Below, in pieces: positions 8,194-18,264 of a stretch of DNA of 64,000 nt (its first letter is position 1; each line of letters opens with the position of its first letter). Origin of the DNA: Hippopus hippopus (Eukaryota > Mollusca > Bivalvia > Cardiida > Cardiidae). Under the pieces are notes generated by a model. The model ran no database searches. It saw only the letters and a list, made by a program, of their open reading frames with translations, and was not told the origin of the DNA. The stretch is from positions 15,279,859 through 15,343,858 of the forward strand of contig OX328099.1 of the NCBI GenBank assembly GCA_946811185.2. The letters run 5' to 3'. The translations under genes and the position numbers were made by a program.

Positions 8194-8430
8194 ATGGAAT
8201 GCGCACTTCGAGATATGAGTTTCAGCGGGCTTGCCCAGCTATCGTCAAAAGAAAAGAAGATGGACGGAAAAAAGAAGGAGTTCGTCGTGCCCCAGACCGA
8301 GTGCTGGGATAGTGACAACGAGCCACCGTTCTCACTTCAATACAACTTGGACGAGCAGCAACTAAAAAGGATAAGGAAGCGGGCTGCGAGTAGCTGTCCG
8401 GCGTGCAGGAAGGTTGGAGGTTGTGCTTAA
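8194..8430 (+). CDS. Small Lys-rich protein with C-terminal CPAC motif, viral element
   Basis: 78 codons, 51 nt after the TATA box. The sequence is hydrophilic with a Lys cluster (KEKKMDGKKKEF), an acidic centre (ECWDSDNEP), a basic helix (LDEQQLKRIRKRAA) and the C-terminal motif SCPACRKVGGCA. That motif resembles the CPIC...CC end encoded at about 6270-6302, so the two small genes may be paralogues, both under the same promoter type. There is only one CxxC pair with scattered extra Cys, too little to claim a named zinc finger. Function unknown; it is followed by a run of histone-type stem-loops. Confidence 0.58.
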   Translation: MECALRDMSFSGLAQLSSKEKKMDGKKKEFVVPQTECWDSDNEPPFSLQYNLDEQQLKRIRKRAASSCPACRKVGGCA

Positions 8431-8451
8431 AAACACAACCTCCAAAACCAG

Positions 8452-8490
8452 GTCCCTTTTAGGGACATCCCAACATCCCTTTTCAGGGCT
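8452..8490 (+). terminator. Two histone-type stem-loops in series
   Basis: The first is GTCCCT-TTT-AGGGAC (8452-8466; 3-nt loop) with flank ATCCCA. The second is ATCCCT-TTTC-AGGGCT (8475-8490; one mismatch) with flank AACCA and ACGAAAG downstream. They begin 21 nt after the stop of the 78-codon gene. The inverted AACCTCCAA/TTGGAGGTTGTG just before them adds a further small hairpin. Confidence 0.6.
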
Positions 8491-8499
8491 AACCATCTA

Positions 8500-8790
8500 C
8501 CACGAAAGTTCTACCTTTCTTCAAATTGTCAGACGTAAGTTCTATCTTTTCTTCAAATTGTCATTTCTTCAAATTGTCAGACGAAAGTTCTACCTTCAAG
8601 CTGTTAGACGAAAGTTCTATCTTCAAGTTGTCATTTCTTCAAATTGTCACAGCTCTTTTCAGAGCTAACCCAACAGTCCTTTTCAGGACTAACCATCTAC
8701 CACGAAAGATCTATCTTCAAGATGTCAGACGAAAGATCTATCTTCAAGATGTCAGACGAAAGTTCTATCTTCAAGTTGTCATTTCTTCAA
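8500..8790 (+). repeat. Tandem ACGAAAG(T/A)TCTATCTTCAAG units
   Basis: Units of 21-35 bp of the form GACGAAAGWTCTATCTTCAAG, some ending ATTTCTTCAAATTGTC, are repeated about eight times between and around the stem-loops. Each contains the purine-rich GAAAG that would correspond to the histone downstream element, so stem-loops and downstream elements have been amplified together. Confidence 0.65.
8651..8690 (+). terminator. Pair of perfect histone-type stem-loops
   Basis: AGCTCT-TTTC-AGAGCT (8651-8666) is followed by AACCCA. AGTCCT-TTTC-AGGACT (8675-8690) is followed by AACCA. The two stems differ in sequence but both pair perfectly, so the pairing has been kept by compensating changes. Confidence 0.7.
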
Positions 8791-8798
8791 ATTGTCAC

Positions 8799-8838
8799 AG
8801 CTCTTTTCAGAGCTAACCCAACAGTCCTTTTCAGGACT
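8799..8838 (+). terminator. Second copy of the stem-loop pair
   Basis: 8799-8814 (AGCTCT/AGAGCT) and 8823-8838 (AGTCCT/AGGACT) repeat the pair at 8651-8690 with the same spacing, showing a tandem duplication of about 148 bp. Confidence 0.7.
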
Positions 8839-8929
8839 AACCATCTACCACGAAAGTTCTATCTTTCTTCAAATTGTCAAACTTCTTTCTTTTAGAAGAG
8901 TTACACTCCAAAGAGTTACACTCCAAAGA

Positions 8930-9668
8930 GTAAAAATCATTCATAGATGCAGAAAAAAGACTAAGTTCAACTCAATGTTCTGACATTTAGAAAGAGAGAA
9001 AATCATCCATAATTGCAGAAAAAGACTAAGTCCAACTCAGTGATCAGCCATTTAGAAAGAGAGAAAATCATTCATAGGGTAAAAAAAGTCTAAGTTCAAC
9101 CCAGTGCTCAGTCTTTTAGAGAGAAACCACTTAAAGGCCAAGTAATGGTTAGAAGTAAAACAATAAAGCAATCCTAATAGCATATGGGTAAAAAAACTAA
9201 GTCAAACTCAGTGCTCAGTCTTTTAGAGAAATCATTCATAATTGCAGAAAAAGACTAAGTCCAACTCAGTGATCAGACTTTTAGAAAGAAAATCATTCGT
9301 AGGGTAAATAAAGACCGAGTAATGGATAGAAGTAAAACAATAAAGCAATCCTAATAGCATATGGGTAAAAAACTAAGTACAACTCACTGATCAGACTTTT
9401 AGAAAGAAAAAAGTCTAAGTCCAACTCAATGGTCAGGCTTTTAGAAAGAGAAAAAATCATTCATAGGTTTAAAAAACTAAGTCCAACTCAGTGATCAGGC
9501 TTTTTAGAAAGAAAATCATTCGTAGGGTAAAAAAAGTCTAAGTTCAACTCAATGTTCAGACATTTAGAAAGAGAAACCACTTAAAGGCCAAGTAATGGAT
9601 AGAAGTAAAACAATAAAGCAATCCTAATAGCATATGAGTAGAAAAAACTAAGTCCAACTCAATGACCA
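8930..9668. repeat. Tandem repeat block B (about 60-70-bp units), up to the probable element end
   Basis: Eleven or so units of the block A type are present. Three copies carry an extra insert, AGGCCAAGTAATGGATAGAA...GCAATCCTAATAGCATATG (near 9131, 9306 and 9586). The array stops at about 9668 and unrelated sequence begins. It may be a subterminal repeat of the element. No matching inverted repeat can be tested because the left end is outside the window. Confidence 0.7.
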
Positions 9669-11115
9669 GGCCTGGCAGATCACTATAGAGCACTCGAAGA
9701 TGTATCATTTTTGGCCGACACCTGTGCCTTTAACTGCAGAAAAATTCCACTCAGGGTAGAGAGCCTGGGTAAAACTAGGGAATATAAAAAATGCAAATTC
9801 CTTCGGGAGGGCAGAATAGGGACAAATTTTTGTCAGGGAGGGTGATCTAGCCCACTCAGGGGAGAGAGCCTGGGGAACTACCCCGGGCCTGGGTAGTTCC
9901 CCAGGCTCTCTCCCTTTGCTACTCACGAAAAAGTTTGTAGCGATCTCAAAGTGGCTTGCTTAAACGAAATCTAGCGTCTTGCTTGCAGTCTGTCTGTCTG
10001 TCTGTTTGTCTGTCTACCTCGAACTCGAATTCGAATTCTAACTCAAAAACAAAACAGTAAGTAACAAGTGTTATAGTTTGATACGGACGAGTACGTTCAA
10101 CACCTACATAAATATCTATAAAATTCTGTACTTGTCACGTCTGATCACGAGTTTCGACTGTGTGAATTTAGTTCACCAAACATTTCACGAAACCTAAACA
10201 TGCTAAATGGAAAGTTAATCAATTATCTATTGCAACACAATATGAAGCATCATTGAAAAGAGAATGATGGCCTTGCCTGGATTCGAATTTACTCCTATGT
10301 TACAAATCCTATAGATTACTGACTTCATTTTGCTGCTTTCACAATAAACTTTTCATCTCATTTCCAGGGCAAAAGTTACTTCATCAAAGGTTTACATTTA
10401 CTGTATGGATTTTCATGAAAATTTGCTCTTTATTTATTTGCTTTCTTCCTAAACTGTAAGCGTTGCTTGTTAAATAACACTTGATTCATTTATCTTGTTG
10501 ATTGACCCTAAGAAAACTGAGGCCCTAAGCTGAAAGTTTCCAACCTTAACGGAGAATGATCTTCGGGACCAGATTGTTCAAACATATAGTCTGGTCTTAG
10601 CCCTGCAATTTGCAATATATGGTTATTGGATTTGCATGGGAATATATTGTGTCGGAGGAGTTCTTTTGGAAGAGTTGCCCGAACTTTCGGTTGCAACCAC
10701 ACCAAAAGGACGAGTTTGACAATATTATCCTCATACAAATCCGATTACTTTTTTTGTTGAAATAATTCCCTACAATTTCAATGTATGTTTTCTGTTTTAT
10801 TATCTTATTTTCGTATTTACATGTTGAGTAAGATTAATCGCCTATTTTGCTTTTAAATACATTTAGCATTCCATCCGTTGAGAGTCTACATGTTTTTCAT
10901 CCCTTTCCGAAGGCGATGGATACAGATCTAGCGTTGTCCGTTCGTCCGTCCTTTCGTCCATTAGTCCGTTTGGTCTTCTGGAGTGATATCTCTAGAACTA
11001 AATTCTATGGACTTTCACAGATCTTTATGTTTCCCTATCATAGGCCTATAGCGCCGGTACGAGTTTCTTTCTTTCTGGTTTCGATCGAAGAAGGTCGGCC
11101 ATCTCCATTTTGGGA
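9669..11115. other. Host intergenic DNA, mostly featureless
   Basis: No convincing gene. It holds a TCTG/TGTC-rich microsatellite (about 9985-10020), the hairpin at 9860-9914, and a pyrimidine-rich CCGTTCGTCC tract (about 10940-10975). A minus-strand frame of 76 codons (10508-10738) has no start context, domain or partner exon and is not called a gene. Confidence 0.5.
9860..9914. repeat. Perfect 24-bp inverted repeat
   Basis: Arms 9860-9883 and 9891-9914 (GGGAGAGAGCCTGGGG... and its complement) pair without mismatch around a 7-nt spacer. A partial further copy (AGAGAGCCTGGGTA) lies at about 9756, so the palindrome probably belongs to a small repeat family. It sits about 190 bp right of the tandem block that ends the viral element. 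Confidence 0.8.
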
Positions 11116-11345
11116 GGGGTCTTGCCTGGCTCAGTGGTAAAGTGTGGGACTTGTAACCTGGAGGCCCCGGTTTCGAACCACACTAGATCCACTGGGCTTT
11201 TCGTGGGGGTGTCTTTGGATAAGACCCTTTAGAGCCATAGCCTAGTACTGGTAAAACCCAGAAAATACATGGATATGCGAGCTGTCGCCGTGATATGGCT
11301 GAAATAATGTTGAAAGCGGCGTAAAACACCATTCAATCATACAAC
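11116..11345 (+). mobile_element. tRNA-derived SINE
   Basis: The tRNA-like head has box A TGGCTCAGTGG (11126-11136) and box B GGTTTCGAACC (11169-11179). A body with CCTAGTACTGGTAAAACCCA follows, then a conserved 3' domain GTGATATGGCTGAAATAATG...GCGGCGTAAAACACC and a tail of ATTCAATCA. The copy at 33732 is a close relative. Confidence 0.8.
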
Positions 11346-11589
11346 AATCATAAAACCCTCTTTTGATTAAGCTGTCGGCCAGAAATTGAGATTGTGATGT
11401 TGATTCCTGTTAACTTTTCCACGGATTTGATCAAAGTTTCCCACGAGCGGCCATAATTTTCAATTTACATTTTTTTTGGGATTTGTTTTCCTGCCCGGAG
11501 CGATATCTTCAAACCCTTGGACCAATCAAATAAAACTTCATTGATGTCTGTCTTATCATAGATAGCCGATCCATAGACGATATTTGTTG

Positions 11590-12100
11590 TTTTTTTTGGG
11601 TAAAAGATCGAAAATCATTTCATCTCGTGAACATCATCGGTAATAGCGTATCTTCACGCGTGGCTGCGCAACGCGTGAAAATATTACCGATGATGTTCAC
11701 TCGATGAAATAAATTTCGATCTTTCACCGAAAAAAAAATGTTCTATTTATTTCATGCTTCTAACCCCTTTTTTGTTTGGACTTTCGTCAAAATCCAGTAC
11801 AGTTGTTTCCCGTAATTCCCCGTGGCTTACCCCACCCCACATGAGGACGCATTACAATATACGTAAAGCGCTAGAACTGTAGGGTAAATGCACGTGAATT
11901 ACGTCATGTTTCCCTCTGGTAGAATGGCACGCGCGTGCTGTTTACCTAAGAACCAGTGCGCGGGAACTACTGTTTCCACCTTCAATTAAATACTTAGAAA
12001 ATATGAAATCGGTATTTTTCACCTGTCGTAAACTTGAAAAATCAAACCGTAATCCACCATTATTTCTCTATAAACTACCGAAAAGCATGAAATAAACGTA
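11590..12100 (+). repeat. M7 element, copy 1
   Basis: The hairpin GTGAACATCATCGGTAATA / TATTACCGATGATGTTCAC (11628-11702) is followed by a segment of about 355 bp. That segment is bounded by the inverted ends TCTATTTATTTCATGCTT (about 11743) and AAGCATGAAATAAACGTA (about 12084). Other copies are at 40780 (reverse) and 56795. Confidence 0.7.
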
Positions 12101-12284
12101 TGTATGTTTTGATTTGATCCAGGAGGGCTGACTGCCAGCAATTTTAGTTTAAGCAGTCGGCCAGAAACAGACCGATAGAAAAAATTCAGATGTTGCTATT
12201 TCAAAGTTTTGTTTTATTTTTGGAAGAAATAATCAGACTACACGTCTGATCTGCGATCTGATCTTGGTCTACACAAAAGGTCCT

Positions 12285-12485
12285 TAAAGGCCCATTAGCG
12301 GCCAAAAATCAAAGCAGGTGTTAAAATGCATTTACATTTAAATCATGCCATTTAAAAGTATGGAAAATATTGTGAAGATGACAATCTGTTATTGTGTAGT
12401 CGGTCCAAGTGTTAGTCGCTAGCCGAAACATAAATGTAAAAATCAGGCAAAAAGTAAACAAAACATAGCGTGACCTGACAGGTCT
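12285..12485. repeat. M6 element, left half only
   Basis: AGGCCCATTAGCGGCCAAA starts the copy, and CAAGTGTTAGTCGCTAGC marks its centre. The right arm present at 21172-21535 and 26474-26845 is missing. Confidence 0.6.
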
Positions 12486-12489
12486 GAAT

Positions 12490-14580
12490 CTGCACTCTCT
12501 GCAAAGGCCACATAAGTTATGCTTAGCCCTCTAAGGAATCAAAGCGTTGAAAACACTGGAGTGGCATTTGTCAAGGAAGCCATTGTGTGGAATCAATAAA
12601 TTGAAAGAAAAAGAGAAATATTATTCAAATATTGGCTTGAAGGTCAACCTACGAAGCAAATTAAAACCTTTTAGGGTTGAAGGAATAGTACTCATGACAG
12701 ACTTAGGATTATTTGTATATTGGTGGTCTCCCTTTGATCATTCAGAAGGAGTCAGGAGTAATGTCCCTTGACAGTAGGATGCATGATGGGTAGAGAGAGA
12801 AACCATAAAATATATCGAATGAAATTAAGTTTGCACTTGAAAACTATGATTTTAAGGTATCTTTGGCCGTAAAGATCTAATTCCCAACATTACAATAATT
12901 TATTTCGATCTATAAATATTCATGCACAATCAAATGGAGTTGCGCGCATGCCCAGGGACGAAATGGTTTCGGAACAAAAAAGCCCGGGACCAAGCGGTCA
13001 GTAGACAAATTTTGTGTATATCATTGCGCCAATAGAAGGCTATGAGCAGGTGAAGCTATTTTCTACCAAAAAGAAATATTTCCATCATCGATGGCCTCAC
13101 CCAGTGTATTTTAACATCCCATTTCCAATTACATACCTGAGTGCTACCAAAAAACTCATTTGTCTGAGAAAAATTGAGTTTAATTGTGTTTATTTCCTTC
13201 GGCTTTGCACAAAATACGATACATGGTCTTCAAAATTCAATATTGAACTCATAGTGGCAATGTCTTCGACAAATGCCACAAAAATACTCTGGAAAAAATA
13301 CATGCTCCAAACCTTTTCCCTGGTCTGTTGATTCAGACATGAAAAATTATATTATGATATCTTAAATGAGCGTATTTATGTTGCAGTTTCAGGGGTCCCC
13401 CTCCCCGATGAAAATGCTGTACACAACTCAAACAAATGACAAAATTTTGAAAATCTTTCATAGGGTGAAGAAATTGCTGTTGGAAAAAGAGATAATGCTG
13501 GTTACAAGCATTTACTCTCTTTCCCACTATATTTTCAAAGTCCCACAGGATTGTTTTGTCAGGGTTAGCAGACTGATTCCAGTCGTGCCGTGTCTGTAAG
13601 AGGTTATGAAAATTTAACACATCTGACGCTGAAAGATGCGTAATCAGATATATATATGCTGGTCAGTATTGTGAATGGACAATCTGATTAGTAAAGTTGC
13701 AGGCGTGGGATCACCAGTCCATTCTGAAAAATGCTTACGTAATTAATGGCCTATCCACTACTAAGAGGTTAGGGGTCATAACCCTTACACAACTTTATAT
13801 CCCTTTCTCTCACAGCTCCACACTTTTTTGCTTCACTAGCGTAATCAACCCACGGCCAATCACTATTTTAAACGTGCGCCTGTTACGAGTTGCATTACAT
13901 CACTTTGCTCTAAATCAGTACAATCTAAATTCTAAAATTCTTTATTGCAGTATTCCTTACAAACTCCTTTCTGTAGCGATTTTATCTTTGCTCCAACCCT
14001 AGAAAACCAACGATCTTTTCAACACCTGCAACATAATTACATGTATACGGACAACACTCGTCACAACTAGACCGATCCCGTAGCTACGTATATATTGATC
14101 AACGACCCACTCGAAGTTTGCCGAATAATATGGACAGTCGACGACTACAGAATGTGTTTACATCACGCGATACACTTGATTCGCTCTTGTTTCATTCATA
14201 CAGTTACTTATTATCACTAACCCTATTTCCGATAATTGTTTTGAAAGTGAACTGCTACGAATTTTTCAATTTCTGCTCGCTAGACATTTTGATTATACGT
14301 GCGTATTGGTAATATGACAAAATTTAACGGTAAACAAGTTAAAATCGCCGTTTATTGCATAATTGAAAAGTTAAGAACGGGATTACTTAACGCCTCTTTA
14401 CTAGGACTGTTTACTCATTCTTGCGCTCAACCGAAAGTAGTTTTTGTAATAAGGTCAACAAATTGTTAAGCGTTGTACATAATGCTGTAAGTAAATGCTG
14501 TTATGAGTTGCAGTTACATCAGTTTGCCCTGAGGAAATGCCATAATTAAACGCGCCCTGCAATCTCACTGTTTTTCTTTA
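12490..14580. other. Gene-poor stretch with one decayed M1 copy
   Basis: The only recognisable item is an M1 relic at about 13410-13595 (GGTGAAGAAATTGCTGTTGG, then ATAATGCTGGTTACAAGCAT, then TTTCCCACTATATTTTC). No exon, RNA gene or long open frame is supported. Confidence 0.5.
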
Positions 14581-14590
14581 TCTTTTTAGA

Positions 14591-15877
14591 ATGGAGAACT
14601 CCACTATGACAACCCTAGCAGTTACAAAAGAAAGTTTATCAGACATCACTTCAACAATGTCAAATGTCGTAGCTAGCAGGCCGTTAACAAGGACACCTCC
14701 AACGGTCAGTTACTATGGAGACATCAGAGTACAATTATGGAAGATATTACCACCTATGATTATGACATGGGGAATCACGGGAAATATTCTATCGATTATC
14801 ATTTTATTTAGACTCGCTAGAAAATCATCTATCACTTCAACAACATTATATCTAGTAACACTTGCGATATCTGACACCGTCATCTTATTATGTGGGCCTC
14901 TCCGAAACTGGATCAAGTTTACCTGGGAAAAAGTTTACCTGTGAAAAAGATGCCAGGTATTACAGTGACAGCTCTTGTAGAGCCCAGTTATATTTCACAT
15001 ATCTAAGTATCCACTTCTCGTCCTGGATTTTGGTCGCCATCACAGTGGAAAGGGTGGCGAGTATAGTGTTTCCTCTTAGAGTTCTTTTAGGCTGCACTCC
15101 GAGAATTGCCACCGTCATCATCTCTGTAATGTTATTTATTCTTGGTGTTCTGGATTTGATTGTTCCAATAATAAATGGTCTCGAATCAGCAAGAGGTAGA
15201 ATCATATGTGCCCCAACTACAATAGAATACACCAAAATAAGAGATGACATTTACGTGTGGATGGATCTCTTTCTTTCATTTGGCCTGCCGTTTATATTCC
15301 TAGCCATAGGAAACGCAATCATCATCTACCGGTTAAATAAGTCTAGGTTACAGCAGAAGAAATTGGACGTGTCTCAAGGAGACGGCAAAAAAATCCGGGT
15401 GAAAAATGAGATCCTTGTCCATCCTACCGGTATCTTTGAGTGCAATCTTTTTCTTGACCATGACACCCTAAGTGTTTTTGCTATTGTTTATCGGTACAAA
15501 TATAAGGCACTTCTGAAAATCAAGGACCCATACGAGCAATGGTACGCGTACCAATATCTCCTCTATCAGCAAGCCATTGTCAACATTGCTATACAAATGC
15601 ATCATTTAACTTCATAATGTATGGTCTCACCGGCACTAAGTTTCGTAGGAAATTCCTAGAAATGCTAGGGATTATGACCTTATGGAGAAGACTCAGGCCA
15701 AAAAGGAAACGGCTCAGTGGCGTTAAAAACACTAACTTGAAAATTGTTGAAAAAAACAAAGCAGCAGCCAATACTGACGACCGAGTAGAAGCTGCCGACA
15801 TGACGGGGGGGAAAGGGTCACTGACACTAATCGTGATACTGATGACAAAATTGAATAGAAAAAACCAAAAGAAATGA
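14591..15877 (+). pseudogene. Class A (rhodopsin-like) G-protein-coupled receptor pseudogene
   Basis: Seven-helix landmarks appear in order but in several frames. TM1 has a GN motif (WGITGNILSIIILF) and TM2 LAISD. A loop Trp and a Cys before TM3 follow, then ERVASIVFPLR replacing DRY. TM4, TM5 (FGLPFIFLAIGNAIIIYRL), a Pro-containing TM6 (FFLTMTP, shifted frame near 15460) and an NPxxY-like NFIMYGL (about 15606) complete the set, followed by a Lys-rich tail. Frame breaks lie at about 14930, 15410, 15475 and 15590. The first is a 16-bp direct duplication (14915-14930 / 14931-14946, one mismatch). The ATG at 14591 follows TTTATCTTTTTAG, a good splice acceptor. The fold resembles invertebrate peptide receptors, which are often intronless; the ligand is unknown. 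No single frame encodes a working receptor. Confidence 0.82.
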
Positions 15878-16289
15878 CACAAGCGTAATCAAACTCCCAA
15901 ATCAAAAGAAAACAACCGTTAGAATAAAAATTTCTTATCGGTTAACAAGTCGTGTTGATAAAGGCAGAGTTGGAGAGCAAAAACAAGAAGAACTGATACA
16001 AGTAGTTTATGATACATGTATCTCCAAAACTAGTGGCTAACAATGGCTAGATTTAGAATTTTGCTTTTAGCATAAATAATCTCCTTAGATAAATGCAAAT
16101 AATATAGGACAGGCAGTGTCTGGGTGCTTCTGTACATATATCAGCTGAGACCGAAAAGGCTTTATCTATCGCAGTGTTGGATACCGCAGTCTGTTTGACC
16201 TCGTCAGGCGTTTATTTTTTAATTTTTCTGCTTTGTCTTATTTACTCTCGTTGCGACTTGCTAACACAAGGAGTTCTCGGACACAATCA

Positions 16290-16445
16290 TTTTTTCGACG
16301 ATGGTTATGTGGGAAGACAGCCACTGGCTTCGGGAAAATATTGTACAAAGTTCTAGTGAAACAAATTCCAGGAAAGCATGGATAAATGTCCTTATTGCCG
16401 CGATATAACTGAATTAAAGTTGAAAACGGCGTTAAGCATATAACA
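16290..16445 (+). mobile_element. 5'-truncated SINE
   Basis: Body and 3' domain only: TTTCGACGATGGTTATGTGG, CCAGGAAAGCATGGATA, GCCGCGATATAACTGAATTA, GGCGTTAAGCA. The same body occurs at 53728, 49675 and 56535. Confidence 0.6.
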
Positions 16446-16474
16446 AACAAAACAAAATCATATTTTATTCTATC

Positions 16475-16580
16475 AACTCTCTCTCTCTCTCTCTCTGAAT
16501 TCTGTCTGTCTGTCCGTCCGTCCGTCCGTCCGTCTCTGTCTCTGTTTCTGTCTCTGTCTCTATCTCTCTCTCTCTCTCAT
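16475..16580. repeat. Compound (CT)n/(TCTG)n/(TCCG)n microsatellite
   Basis: Runs of TCTC flank TGTCTGTCTG and CCGTCCGTCCG repeats. Confidence 0.9.
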
Positions 16581-16904
16581 GACTTACAGAGCTTTGGCAG
16601 TGCTGTCGAAGAAAGTTATAGGGGGATTTTATATGAAATTTAGAGATCTGTTCCACTCTTGTAGAAAACAGCAATATGAGAATAGTGAATAAACTCACTC
16701 ATGGATAGATTTTATTTAAAAGTTTAAAACACTTGGAGGGAAAACTGATACTTGCATATCTATTATGGCAGTCTTTAACGGGTCATTTATAAATATGTCA
16801 CGGCACAAGAGGTCGTGCCTCTTTTGCCAGACAACCTTATCAGTTAGTTCGTAAAAAAAAAAAAACGAAAATACATAAATTTTAAAGGCTATCAATCCCT
16901 AGAA

Positions 16905-17100
16905 TTTAATCCTTCACCAAACAATACCATGCTATTACGACCTGAGAGAAGAAGGCTTTTGAAAACATTGTAGGAAAAGGAGAAAATGCTGGGTACCAGC
17001 ATTTTCTCCTTTTTTCCCACAATGTTTTCTGCTCTTTTATTTTTTCGAATTTCATCATTTTATCCACCTTTCATTCGTTGCAGTCTACAACAGCTATCAA
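16905..17100 (+). repeat. M1 element
   Basis: Starts TTAATCCTTCACCAAACAAT. Central hairpin AGAAAATGCTGGGTACCAGCATTTTCT; the right end has decayed. Confidence 0.75.
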
Positions 17101-17479
17101 TATTGATAATATCCATAATTTTGCTCGTCTTGTATAAAGGCCCACCTTTTAGTTGCCATGTAAACAAATCAGACATAAATTTACGTAATGTTAGGCCCAA
17201 GAAGAGGTATTTATTCACTTGCCACTATGTTTCGACGTGCATTTTTTGTATTTATTTATGTCTTTTTTTTTTAATCCCCATTCAACACAGAGGTCTTTTT
17301 TTTTTAACTCAATCGCAGCAAATCTGCTTCAGACAGAGAATAGATAACTTCACTATGTAATCAAGGGACCCTATCCTTCTGTACGATTCGCTTATTGATT
17401 TAATTATTGATTTAAATGGGTATATTTTATACCACTAGCGATTGATTGTTATCGAGAAGTATACATGAAGACCAAGAAT

Positions 17480-17825
17480 AGGTCCGATATTCACCAACCA
17501 CTCCCAAGAACATTCTTAGTCTTATACTAGATTTAGAAAGAAACACAACTTCTGATTGGCTAAATCAATCAAGACTACAAGACTAAGGACATTCTTAACC
17601 CATAGGCTGCTAAGCGCGACTCACTGACCTTTTGCGGACTGTGTAGATCAAGATCAGACTGCACGGAACGTGCAGTCTGATCTTGGATCTACGCTGTCCG
17701 ATACCGAGATATTTCTCCCCAAAATATATCTTTGAAGTAGCAATATTTAGGTTTTTACAATCGACTAAAGGTATCGTTTTAATTATTCAGCCGGATAAGG
17801 GTTAAGAATGGTTGGTGAATATGGA
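17480..17825. repeat. M5 element split by an M4 insertion
   Basis: The left part starts GGTCCGATATTCACCAACCA with the CAACTTCTGATTGGCTAAA motif. The right end is GAATGGTTGGTGAATATGGA. The two halves join across the M4 copy at 17599-17811. Confidence 0.75.
17599..17811 (+). mobile_element. M4 element inserted in M5, with TTAA duplication
   Basis: TTAA at 17595-17598 and 17812-17815 flanks the copy. It begins CCCATAGGCTGCTAAGCGCG and ends ATAAGGG, with GTGTAGATCAAGATCAGACT inverted around GAACGTGC in the centre. TTAA duplication and CCC..GGG ends are those of piggyBac-type non-autonomous elements. Confidence 0.85.
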
Positions 17826-18264
17826 CTAAGATTAACAGGTGATTATTTCCGGGTCCCTTCGCAAAGAACATCAAAGAGAGGCACAGTGCAAGATACGAGT
17901 GAGTCAGCATTTTTGCATACCGCTTTCCACAGTAACTCAGTCCTGTCACGGCTACAGCTCACTCTTTCATGTATGTCTTAGATTTCATCAGTACTAGGCC
18001 GGCGCTCTGAAGTGTCAGAGCCCAATGACACTCCAATGAAACACCCAGTGTTTCAAGTGAGGATAGAACACGGGACCGCCGGATTAGGATTCCGATAGCT
18101 TTTCTGATGAGCCTTGCAGGGCCTAGCTTGGTATGAGAAAATCCTTAAAAGCCTAATACTTCGTACACGAAATTGATTTTTCAGGCACTTAATTTGAGAC
18201 ACGTGTATGTGCATTTTATACAAACTTTAAATTTCAGTATCCGTATTTGTTAATTACATTTGCC

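Noticed and set aside
8194..8430. Viral oncoprotein-like gene (LxCxE or E1A-type)
   Set aside because: No LxCxE motif and only one CxxC pair; small size alone is not evidence.
8414..8983. Four overlapping frames with SSIFKLS/QTS repeats
   Set aside because: They only translate the repeated stem-loop and GAAAG units; no start context or conserved composition.
7230..9668. Regularly spaced repeats resembling a CRISPR array
   Set aside because: Units are direct, degenerate and continuous without unique spacers, in animal or viral DNA with no cas genes.
10508..10738. 76-codon minus-strand frame as a gene
   Set aside because: No domain, signal, splice partner or promoter seen; could be an isolated exon but nothing supports it.
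16465..16698. Frame rich in Glu/Thr/Arg repeats
   Set aside because: Translation of the CT/TCTG microsatellite, no start context or partner exon.
16950..17020. Hairpin followed by T-rich sequence resembling a bacterial terminator
   Set aside because: It is the central palindrome of the M1 repeat, which occurs more than twenty times in this eukaryotic window.
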